NCBI RefSeq assembly: GCF_023100905.1
Contig: NZ_CP064686.1
Span: 1,488,001 to 1,552,000 of the forward strand
DNA length: 64,000 bases
From: Bradyrhizobium sp. 4
Lineage (GTDB): Bacteria; Pseudomonadota; Alphaproteobacteria; Rhizobiales; Xanthobacteraceae
Direction: 5' to 3'
Numbering within the stretch: the first letter of the stretch is position 1; the number at the start of each line of letters is the position of its first letter. Positions 1 to 9,200 of this stretch are shown one piece after another. The translations under genes and the position numbers were made by a program. A model generated the notes under the pieces. That model was not told the origin of the DNA and made no database searches. It saw only the letters and a list, made by a program, of their open reading frames with translations.

Positions 1-993
1 ACTGGGGGCCACCCGTATACTTGTCAACCGTCGACATGAGCGGCTTCGGGGTCGACAGATTGGACATCAGCCCGAACCGACCTTCGGGACCAGTCTTGTC
101 CAGCTCGTCGATCAGCTCGTAGAGATCGATCCACTCGATGAACGAATGCTGAGAGAACTTCGCCAGCATCGCATCCAGGTTTGAGTTACAGGCCGACATC
201 GAGGCAGACGTCGAGGTGTTGACGAAGGTTGCGTCGTAGACCTCGGCGCCGTTCATCTCATTGATGGCGACTGGAACGCCGTAGCTCGACAGCTTTGTGA
301 ACAGGTTGAAGTTGGGACGAACTCCGCCCCAGTAGTTCGTCGGGTCCACGCCGGCATGCTCGTAATAGTGATAGCCGAGCACATCGATCTTGACGCCATT
401 CGCCTTCATGAAGTCGCGATGTAGCCGAACATCGTCGATGTGGTGCCGACGATGCGCCGAAGGTTTCTGCCGGTGTCGCGGCGTACCTGCTCGATCGCGT
501 CCGACATTCCCCGCAAGAGATTGGCGAAGTCGGCCATCGACGGATATGCCGCGAACTCGGCAGAGGTCCACCCCTTGCCGAACAACGGAGAGCCGTTGGC
601 ATCACGGACGGTCAGATTGATCTCATTACCAAGTTCCCAGTCGCCGACTGAAGATGCGAACTGGCGAACAAACGCCAGGGTCCGATTGTAGCCCTGGGAG
701 TAGATCGCAGCAGCTTCGCCGGCAGGATACTTGCCGGCATCGGTCTTGTCGCCCCACATTAGCGGAAGCGCCAGAACAGGTTCAAGAGTGACGCCATAGT
801 TGGCGGCAAGGCCCACGATCGAGGTGAAGCGCGTCGCTACCCATGGATCAGTGTCAGCCGCCAGAGGAATGGTCAGGCGGTATCGCTTGAGTTTATGTGC
901 GGCGAGCGTCTTGAAGACGTCCTCGTCATTGATCTGGCGGTACGCCCCGGAGGCAAACATGGAGTGGCCATTGACGCCGATTTGAACTGTCAA
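1..993 (-). pseudogene. Frameshifted glycoside hydrolase (clan GH-A-like), left-edge partial
   Basis: The first 195 codons (993 down to about 406) start at a TTG preceded by AAGGAA. The reading then continues one frame over, from about 405 to the left edge, after a single-base loss near position 405-410 that creates a stop. The two pieces together read as a TIM-barrel glycosidase. WELGNEIN carries the likely acid/base Glu and INEMNG the likely nucleophile Glu, the arrangement typical of clan GH-A enzymes such as GH39-like proteins. There is no signal peptide at the chosen start. The exact GH family and substrate cannot be assigned from sequence alone. The frameshift makes a functional product unlikely unless it is a sequencing error. 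The gene runs out of the window. Confidence 0.6.
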
Positions 994-1391
994 GTCTTGT
1001 TCCTTGATTGCGCGAGGAAAGAAGAGGACGCCCGACGTTTTGCAGCAGATCTGATTTCGGGCGCGGCGGGGTAAAGGAGGAGAAACCCCCGCCGCAGTCG
1101 GGCCTTAGCAGTCGGTCGGCGCTCTGTGTCGCCGCTCCCTATTCTGTACTGCGAGTATGGTTGTATTTTGGCCTACTCTCCCCTGAGGGAGTGGACTCCG
1201 CGGACGTCCGAGACTGAAGGGAGCGGCGCGCGCCAAGCCGGGGCTTCCGTTTATTGGCGCCAGGATTGGGAGCCTCGGCCATGAGGTAGCTCGGTTGTCT
1301 CAATCCCTTGTGATCGCCCCAGTTGAGCTTCTGATCGCTCCCCTCGCCGCATGAGTGGGGGCAGTCAATGAATTCACAAGTCCAAGAGAGG
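994..1391. other. Intergenic stretch, no gene recognised
   Basis: About 400 bases between the broken glycosidase and a tiny secreted-peptide ORF. Short ORFs exist on both strands, but none has a ribosome site with a recognisable product. No clear promoter box was found. Confidence 0.5.
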
Positions 1392-1496
1392 ATGCCCGTG
1401 AAAACGCTTCAGGAATCCACTCTTGCCATCGCCATCGTGGCAAGCACACTTGCGATCGCGGTGCCAGCGTGTGCAAATTCCGCGGCTTCGGAATAA
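1392..1496 (+). CDS. Tiny secreted or signal-peptide-only ORF (34 aa)
   Basis: ATG at 1392 follows a good ribosome site (AGAGAGG). The product begins MPVKTLQES, continues into a hydrophobic Ala/Val/Ile segment, and ends after a signal-peptidase-like or lipobox-like stretch (VPACANSAASE). It may be a very small secreted peptide, or the surviving signal peptide of a truncated exported protein. No family is recognised. Frames downstream do not continue it convincingly. Confidence 0.3.
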   Translation: MPVKTLQESTLAIAIVASTLAIAVPACANSAASE

Positions 1497-1928
1497 CCGG
1501 AGCGCCGTTCCGGCTCAAAGCTGTCGAACCAGGGGGAACCCTCATGATTTCCGGCCATCGGAAGGCGGTCGCGCTCTTTTCCTCCTATGCAGCGACCGGG
1601 GACCACACGCGTCTCGTCAGCTTCGCGCGGACCGCTCTGCCCCGTTTGCGGCACCACCTCTCAATGGCGCGCCGCCTCTAAGCGGGATACTCCAAAAGGT
1701 CGTCTGGCCAGGTCGCGGATGCGCTTAGCGGCCGGCCGTCGATCTCGCTGCGGCGTGCCTGTCAGTGACTTCTTTCGCGACTGAGCAACGCCGATTTCCG
1801 TCCGCACAGCTGGGCAACGGCTGGGACGGCATCAGTGCTGGCCGGCTCAGACGAGCTTGGAACGAGTCCTTCTCTGATGTGTTTGCGGGAACCGATGGGA
1901 CGGTGCGACAAAGCCAAAGGATACCGTT
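1497..1928. other. Gap without a recognisable gene
   Basis: About 430 bases. ORFs on both strands give Arg/Pro-rich shadow peptides only. A half-match to a tts box (TCGTCAGCTTCGCG at about 1614) lacks the second half and is not called. Confidence 0.4.
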
Positions 1929-2284
1929 ATGAGCAACAACGCGCGCGACATATGTCGGCCTTCGGCACCTGCAGGAAGCCAATGAACAACTCAAGCGACT
2001 GAAGGACTGCCTGCAGGCTTGTGGGGAGAGCACCTCCAGTGCCAAGACAACGGCGCTACCGGCGAGGGCAAACCTGCAGGCCATGGCGCATGCGATGGCT
2101 GGACGAAATTCTGAACAATACGTTTACCAACAATGCTTTCGAGCCCTTCGAAATCGCTGCTTATAAGTCTCTCCTGGCTCTCTGCCCCGCGACCGGAATG
2201 GATTCAGCGCGGCCGCCGCTCGAGGCGACATCGAAGGAAGAGGAGCGGATGGCCCAATGGATAGACGCAAACGTACGGTGGAGT
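1929..2284 (+). pseudogene. DUF892 / YciE-like ferritin-fold protein, frameshifted
   Basis: Two frames join into one DUF892-like protein. One frame (about 1950-2095) gives a helix with ERLK-like and SSAKTTAL segments ending in MAHAMAG. The next frame (from about 2097) gives DEILNNTFTNNAFEPFEIAAY, KSLLAL, then EEERMAQWID near the C-terminus, which is the usual DUF892 ending. Family members are four-helix ferritin-like stress proteins. The N-terminal helix with the first metal ligands is missing or scrambled, and there is a frameshift near 2095, so this is a remnant. Confidence 0.55.
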
Positions 2285-2486
2285 ATGTGGAGCACGAGCA
2301 ACGTGAGGCCGCCTGATCTTGCAGGTAAAGCCGGCGCATCGCCTTTGGTCAGCGGTGCTGGCGATACCATGGTACGGAGGATTGCACTCGGGCAATTGCC
2401 CTTCCGGCATTTGGTTAACTTTGCGCCCGGTCGGAACGCGCTCTGGAGGAGCGCGTTCGTTCTGATGAGGCAAGGAGGGAAACACA

Positions 2487-2771
2487 ATGAAGCGGATCAT
2501 GACCGAAATCACGGTTTTATCTCCAGCGGCATCCGGGCAAACGAACAAGCCAGATGTCTCATCTGCTCCGAGTGCGCAGAACTCCGGCGCCGGAATACCA
2601 GGTCAGCCGGGTAACAAGAACGGTCCTGCTGTCAAACCATGAGAGACGGTTGGCTCCAGCTCCGCGACAGACCAGCGCAATCCGACGGTTCAGGCGCAGG
2701 ACCCATCTAACGTTAAAGGGTTGCCGGGAAGTAAGAGCGGCCCGCCTGCCAAGCAGCCGTCTCGCGACTAA
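2487..2771 (+). pseudogene. Small Gly/Pro/Ser-rich exported protein interrupted by a stop codon
   Basis: ATG at 2487 has a strong ribosome site (AAGGAGGGA). The first 51 codons end at TGA 2640-2642, and the same frame then continues to TAA 2769-2771. The full reading has paired motifs: GIPGQPGNKNGPAVKP before the stop and VKGLPGSKSGPPAKQPSRD after it. This resembles a small exported protein that I believe is common in Bradyrhizobium, although its hydrophobic signal segment is reduced here. The in-frame stop suggests decay, or a shortened 51-aa product. Confidence 0.4.
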
Positions 2772-2789
2772 GCGGATCTGAAGCAGGGG

Positions 2790-3092
2790 CCACGTCGCAG
2801 TATCTGGAGCGCGAATACTCTGGCCGGCATAGTGGTGCAGTCAGCTCGACCAGCAAGGCCCTGGCCGACCGGGTCAAGGAAGATACCCTCGAGAAGTGAA
2901 GGCCGAAAACCCTTGTCCGTTCCGGTCGACCTCGTCACCACCTCGGCCAGCGGGCTCGATCCGGATATTTCGCCGGAAAACTTCCGCGCCTTCGCCACCC
3001 GCGGCACCGGAATAGGGCGGCTCTTGCTGGGCGAGCCCCGGGTTAACGTTCTGGCCCTCAATCTGGCGCTGGATGCCGCGGCGTCCAAATGA
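2790..3092 (+). pseudogene. kdpC: kdpC remnant (K+-transporting ATPase C subunit)
   Basis: The fragment reads VPVDLVTTSASGLDPDISPENF and later GEPRVNVLALNLALDA. These are two conserved blocks of KdpC, the periplasmically exposed accessory subunit of the Kdp potassium pump. The blocks are separated by less sequence than usual, and the upstream part is in another frame, so the N-terminal membrane helix and the centre are lost. It lies just before kdpD fragments in the same direction, the usual kdpABC-DE order. No kdpA or kdpB is visible upstream. Confidence 0.65.
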
Positions 3093-3170
3093 GACCAGCT
3101 AGGCCGAGCCCAGTGTGAGGACTATCCAGTGTCAGGACTATATTGCCGTATGGTTTAAGCCGGCCACGAT

Positions 3171-4952
3171 CATGAAAAAAGACCCGCGCCGGACGCGTTG
3201 CTGGAGGCCGCGCGGCGGGAGGGCGATCAAGCCGGAAAACTGAAGATCTTCGTCGGTGCCGCACCCGGTGTCGGCAAGACCTATGAGATGCTGCAAAGCG
3301 CGAATGCAAGGCTGAAGGCGGGCATCGATGTCATCATCGGTGTGGTCGAAACCCACGGGCGGCCCGAGACCGAAGCGCTGCTGAAGGGGCTGGAAGTGCT
3401 GCCGCGCAAGCGGCTGAGCTACAAGGACCAGACGCTGGAGGAAATGGACCTCGACGCGCTGATCGCGCGCCGTCCGCAGATCGCCCTGTCGACGAACTCG
3501 CTCATACCAGCGCGCCGGGCAGCCGTCATCCCAAACGCTATCTCGATGTCGAGGAGTTGCTGTCCCGTGGCATCGACGTCTACACGGCGGTCAACGTCCA
3601 GCACATCGAAAGCCTCAATGACGTGGTCGCGCAGATCACGCATGTACGGATGCGCGAAACCGTACCGGACAAGATGTTCGACCGCGCCGACGCGATCGAG
3701 CTGATCGATCTCACGCCCGACGATCTGGAGCATTATTTCTCGCCGGGCAATCTGACCGCGCTGCGCGAGCTGGCGTTGCGCCGCACCGCCGAGCGGGTCG
3801 ACGAGCAGTTGCTCACCCACATGAAGGCCAATGCCATTGCCGGTCCCTGAGCCGCGGGCGAGCGCATTTTGGTGTGCCTCAGCGAGGATCCGCGCGCCGC
3901 GGGCCTGGTGCGCTACACCAAGCGGCTGGCGGACCGGCTGCATGCGCCCTGGACCGCGGTCACCATCGAGACGCGGCGCAGCCTGCAACTGACCGACGGG
4001 CCGCGCGACCGATTGGGCCGACACGATGCGGTTGGCCGAATCGCTCGGCGGCGAGTCCATCGCCATTCCCAGTGTCGGCCGCCGCATCGCCGATGATGTC
4101 GTTCAGTTCGCCCATGCCAATAACGTGACGCAGATCATCATCAGCAAGTCGACGCGCCCATGGTGGTTCGAGCTGATGCGCGGTTCGGTGGTGCATGATC
4201 TGGTGCGGCGCGCCGGCAATATCAGCGTCAATGTCATTGCCGGCGAGGAGCTCGCCGCCGAGCCTGTTCCAAAGAAAACGGTACGCAACGCGGAACGATC
4301 CAAACCGTTCGATCCAAAACCGTATTTGATGGTGCTGCTGGTCGTGGCCGTCGGCCTTGCGCCAGCGTCGCGGCCTCGCTGTGCTACAATTTCTTCTTCC
4401 TGCCGTCGATCTACACCTTCACGATCACCGAACCGACCAACGTTGCCGCCTTCTTCTTCTTCTTCATGCTGATTGCGATCCTGGTCTCCAATGTCGCGGC
4501 GCGGGTCCGCACCCAGGCGGTTACGGCGATCGGCAGGCTCCGCACCACCGAATCGCTCTACGCCTTCAGCCGCAAGCTTGCGGGCACCGCGACGCTGGAC
4601 GACGTGCTGTGGGCGACCGCCCATCAGACCGCGCTGATGCTGAAAGTACGCGTCGTGCTGCTGCTGCCGGAAGACGGCGTGCTCACGGTATCCGGCTATC
4701 CGCCTGAGGATGAACTCGACAGGGCCGACCTTGCAGCGGCGAACTGGACCTGGTCCAACGATCGCCCGGCCGAACGCGGCTCGGATACGCTGCCGGGCGC
4801 CAAGCGGCTGTTTTTGCCGACCGGCCGCGGGCTGATCGGCGTCATCGGCACCCTCGTCGACTGCGTCGAGCGGCCCGACCTGGCGGCGGGCACCGAAGAA
4901 CTCTCTAACGCGCTACAGACCGTGCGCGCCCTCGACGACCAAGCTCGTCGGG
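3171..4952 (+). pseudogene. kdpD: kdpD remnant (sensor kinase of the Kdp system), several frameshifts
   Basis: The N-terminal KdpD domain is clear: KLKIFVGAAPGVGKTYEML contains the Walker A motif, followed by VVETHGRPETEALL. Frame changes occur at about 3510, 3850, 4010 and 4370. Between them lie HPKRYLDVEELL with YTAVNVQHIESLND, the USP-like domain (ILVCLSEDPRAAGLVRYTKR, IISKSTRPWWFELMRGSV), the membrane region with ITEPTNVAAFFFF, and a GAF-like domain ending near TEELSNALQTVRALDDQ. The histidine-kinase catalytic domain is absent: the sequence joins an unrelated fragment near 4950. The gene cannot make a working sensor. Confidence 0.8.
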
Positions 4953-5362
4953 TTGACGACAGCTCGCGAGAACCAGTCGCTCGCTGGTATCCTCGGTTGC
5001 TGGCTGGAGAGCCGTCGCGAAGACCTCTTCGTCGACGAACTCCGCGGAAAATTGCTGACCGTCGTGAAGAGCGACATGTTCGACAAGGACGGCCGCCCGA
5101 AGCCTGGTGCGAGCTCGTGCTGGCCGAATGGCAAGAACGACTGGCGCCCTTGTTCGAACATGATCGCGGCGAGATGTCGTTCCTTGATGCTCTCTACGAA
5201 GAGGGACGGATCGACGTCAGCAGTCTCCAAGGCGATGCCGCCGTCAAGCACGCGATAGAGAACTTCCCCGCGCTGCAATGGAAGGCTCTGAACATCAGGA
5301 ATCACGACGCCGGTCTTCCGCGCTTGTGGGCAGGCTCCGACGTTACGCCAGAGGGAGAGTAG
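4953..5362 (+). pseudogene. Unrecognised C-terminal gene fragment fused after kdpD
   Basis: Directly after the kdpD homology, two frames together give a plausible protein tail. One reads ENQSLAGILGCWLESRRED and LRGKLLTVVKSDMFDKDGRPK. The other reads LVLAEWQERLAPLF, MSFLDALYEEGRIDVSSL and ALQWKALNIR. The frame change is near 5110. I do not recognise the family. The absence of a start and the frameshift suggest the 3' end of a gene brought next to kdpD by deletion. Confidence 0.35.
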
Positions 5363-5604
5363 AAGTTCTCCTTATTTGTCACACCAGGACGAAACGGGAG
5401 GGTGGGAGAACGGCGGCGGATGCCCGTTTCCGTAATCTCTTCGTCCCAGCCAGCTCAAGACGCTCCTCAGATAAGGTGACAGCGCCCGATCGCAGGCCCA
5501 GGCGGCCTGACCTGCGGCCTTCGCCGGCCGGTGTAGGCCGCAGCCCGATTCATTAACGCTTGAGCCAGGTCTCGGATTTTCTTTATCGGTCCGGGAGAAC
5601 GCCT

Positions 5605-5640
5605 CCGTCAGCCAATCGTCAGCCAGACGGTCTATCTAGG
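5605..5640 (+). promoter_or_regulatory. Degenerate tts box upstream of NopP-like fragment
   Basis: CGTCAGCCAATCGTCAGCC followed by AGACGGTCTATCTAGG parallels the nopB box at 53052, which has CGTCAGCTTGTCGTCAGCT and then GGCCTGTCTAGG. The two half-sites and the TCTA tail align, with CC replacing CT/TT. It lies 55 bases before the ATG at 5695, close to the spacing at the other NopP-like gene. It is probably a TtsI-binding site, perhaps weakened. Confidence 0.5.
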
Positions 5641-5694
5641 CCTGCCGCGCCTCATCAGCCTGAACCCAATGCAAACGCAGGAGTGCCAATCATC

Positions 5695-5955
5695 ATGTAT
5701 GGTCGAATTGGTGCCTCGTTCGATGTCCACTACGGTGGCGAAGCTGACGAAGCGAATCAGTCGGGAGCCACCGGGCAAACGGACGTAGGAAGCCAAAGAT
5801 TCGCGAACCTGTTTGCCCGGATGCATTTGGCCGGAGTGGTTCTACCGGCAATTCATCTTCGCGTAGATGGACGAAGAACGGTCCCGGTGAAAGGCAGCGC
5901 GCAATCAAACCTCCACTCTGTCTCTGAAAAACTGAGGATAGCGAGTGCGGCGTGA
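5695..5955 (+). pseudogene. Truncated NopP-like type III effector N-terminus (86 codons)
   Basis: The start MYGRIGASFDVH and the later segment SQRFANLFARMHL parallel the complete NopP-like protein at 38708-39517, which begins MYGRVNNWPDIP and has SQGFADAFARTRL. An AGGAG lies 11 bases before the ATG. After about residue 50 the similarity stops and the ORF ends early. A matching tts box sits upstream. This is probably the 5' end of a former nopP-type gene that still keeps its promoter and secretion signal. It could instead be a short secreted peptide. Confidence 0.5.
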
Positions 5956-6205
5956 TGCGATCGCGTGCCAGTCTCGGCCGATCTTGGGCTGCTGGCGTGT
6001 ACTTTGGCCAGGATCTAGGCCGCGCCGTCTCGGGTCCGGGCTGACCATGACGGTTGCCGAAAACATGCCGCAGGTTCCTCAGATCTCATGCCATGCGCCA
6101 TCTGGGCGATTGCACTTATGGGCCAAAGCCTTGATACACCATGGCTGAGCGACATCAGCCCGCAACATCATAAGCAGCGATTCTCGCCTTTATCAGAGAT
6201 GGAAT

Positions 6206-9200
6206 ATGACGGGCATTGGCCGATCTGGCAGATCGCGCATTGGGGATGCTGGAGCCGGATCGAGCAGTTCACGCTCGCACTCAAGCCTAGCCCCTGGGGA
6301 AGGCAGTCAATCGTTCGATTCCGTCGTGGAGCGGATGCGCTCTGGGCCCCAAGATAGAGGGACGCCCTCCGCTAGCATGGCGCGCGGTGCCGACGATGCC
6401 CTTGGCGACAGGTCTTCCGGTCCCTCCGTTGGCCCAGATCGAATCCTAGGCGCTGCGCCACGTGCAGTCACTGCGCGGCGGCGCGGCTTTCCCTCAGTGT
6501 CGGAGGGTGGAGACACAACGCCGGTCGCCAGCCAGCCGCCAACTTCGGGTGTGGCAGTCTCCATTTCCTCATCAGAGGAAGAAATCAACGCAACAAAGCG
6601 ACACATGGATCGCCTGGTTGAGGAACTTGACGCTTGCCGTAATGCGGCCTTGCACGCCCAGAACTCGGAGGAGGCGCAAGAGCTGAGCGATCGGTTCATC
6701 AAAGCAGGTTCGGCAGTTCTGGAGTACTACGCGAGGCTGCGCCCGGCCGTGGCGCGGAGCATTCTGTCCGACGCTGAGGTCCGTCGATACCGCTATGCCG
6801 TGCTCGATGCGGCCCACCAATGCAACGCACTGGCCTCATCGACTATCGCCGCCTTGCAAGAGCGCAGAAAGAATTCGGCAGCCCTGTTCCAGCGGATTTT
6901 CGAATCCAACGCTACCCCCGACCAGCTGAGCCGAGTGGCTTCCAGTGTGGCGAAGGAGCATGCGGCTTGCATGGAGTGGTGGGGAAAGAAGCTGTTGCGC
7001 TCGGAACGGATGGTGTCCGTCTGCGAGGCCACCGCCAACTTGCCAAGCACGACGCCCGAGATGCGGAAGCCCGAAGAGGCCGCACTACGCCTGAATACCG
7101 GCTTGGTACTTCATGCGGGGTACATGCGTCTGCAATCGCGGATTGCGCTCGCGCAGCTTATGATTGAGTCTCAGGCGAGCACGTTTGAACCGGCCGTGAG
7201 GGACGCCCTCATGGGTGAGAACGGGGGGGTGCATCTGCTCGGGACCTTTGTCCACGATGTTAATCCGGCATTCCTCTCGACGGAGGAAGCCGTTCTGCAC
7301 AACGACGGAGCGGCACTCGACGCAGAGCACTGCACCGTTCTGGAAGGAGTCATGGAACGGCTTTCGGAATTTGCGTTGGCGTTGCACGACGACATCCTTG
7401 CCAAGCTAAGCGATAACCGAACAGGTGCCAGCCTGCCATTCGAACTGTTGGGCCAGATCGTAGACGACGCACGGATCACTGCGCACGAGGTCATGCACTT
7501 CCTGGCACTGCAGCTGAAAACGTCAGCCATCATTGCATCGCCTGCCGACGCTGGCGCTACGGTACCGGCCGACACTGCCGGCAAGGCAGCGGCGGCCAAA
7601 GGCACCGCTGCGCGCAGGGAGGGGAAAGGCAACCGCAAGCCGGCTGCTGATGCCGCGAGTTCGGCCGGGCGGCCCGAGCCGCAAGTCGCCGCGGGCGACA
7701 GCGACACCGCGCCAGCGGACAAGGTTCTCGTGCGCTCGGATCCAGGTACGAAGAAGCTTGTGAGCGCCAAGGAGGCGCATGCGAGTGCGTCGTCGGCGGC
7801 GGCACACTCGGCGGTCTGGCAGGCCCCGGCATCGACGGAGGCGTTGGCGCCACTGGTCAAGCGGTCGGACGAGCTTTTGCAGTTCGATCTGGCTGGTCAG
7901 CAAAGGACCGTCTCGCAAGCGCGCCAGATGAAGCCCGAGGACGCCGATCACGTAGTGGGCATCGTGGTCGAGCGCCTGCAGACGCAGCCCGCCGAGATGC
8001 AGGCCTGTCTGGACCCGCTGGAAGAGCCTGGTCGACGCGGCCTGCTCACGCCTGCGCATGTGCACGAAGTGCACGAGAAAACAGTCCGGCTCAAGATGAA
8101 GTTGTCCGAGGCGCAGGGACTGGCGAAGGCGGCGAACCCGGAATCAAGTCTTGCCCCTGGGGAAGGCAGCCAATCATTCGATTCCGCCGAGCGGATGCAC
8201 TCTGGGCCTCAAGATAGAAGGAAGTCCTTCGCTCGCATTGCGCGCGGTGCCGATGATGCCCTTGGCGACAGATCTTCCGGACCCTCCGTTGGCGCACATC
8301 GGATCCTGGGCGCTGCGCCAGGTGAAGCCACTGCACGACGGTGCGGTTTTCCCCCAGTGCCGGAGGGTGGAGCGCCAGGTCGAGAAGAAACCTTTTTAGG
8401 TTCTGATGACAAACCCTGGCTCGGCAATAAAGGATCCAGAAGCTCGCAACCAGACACGGTGCTACCCCATAGGCAAACGGAGTCCGACCCGGGTGCAGGA
8501 CCGGGAAGGCGGCGTTTCGTCCATGTAGCCGAACAGAGCTTCAAGCGTGGATACTCGGAAAACCTACTTAATAACGCTTTACATGACATTTCCTTCGCTG
8601 GCGACATCACTAAATTCTCGTGCGCTGTGGTGGAGTATGACAGGAAGCTGCAGGGTCGAGCGGACCACGCAACATTCCTGCAAAAGGCCGCTTCCGAGTT
8701 CAAACGCGAATTTGTCCCAAGATGGGAACAAGATATCCGCGCCCGGAATACATGGGGGTACGCCACCTCATGCAACACCATGAGCCGGGAGGCTGGAGGT
8801 CAGGCAGGCGTGGAAGCGTGCAGGGCCATGGCAGCTCAGGTGTCGAGCCTCGGCAATGCACTAAACGACGTCGAAAGCAAAACGCTTTCCCTATTCGTAT
8901 TGTCGTTCAGTCGATATCCCGGGGTGGCGGAATGTCGCAATGGAATGATCCGAATCGCCAGATTTTTTCGTGAGCAACGCGGAGCACTTTCGGAGCTCAA
9001 CGCTCAAAGTCTCGCTCTGCTGGTCAACGGCTTCAGCAAGTGCCCGGAACAGGAGAACTCTCGTGAGGCCACAATAGCAGTTGCCGCTGAGATTCGACGC
9101 CGCGCTCCCGGGCTCTCTGATTTTGGTCCGCAGAGCCTGGCTATCGTGGTGAACGGTTTGAGCAAGTGGCCGGAAGAGGCGGAGTATCACGGTGCTATAA

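Noticed and set aside
1611..1640. tts-box-like TCGTCAGCTTCGCG
   Set aside because: Only the first half-site matches, and no effector gene follows.
3419..4087. 222-aa minus-strand ORF
   Set aside because: It is antisense to kdpD fragments that match the family clearly on the plus strand.
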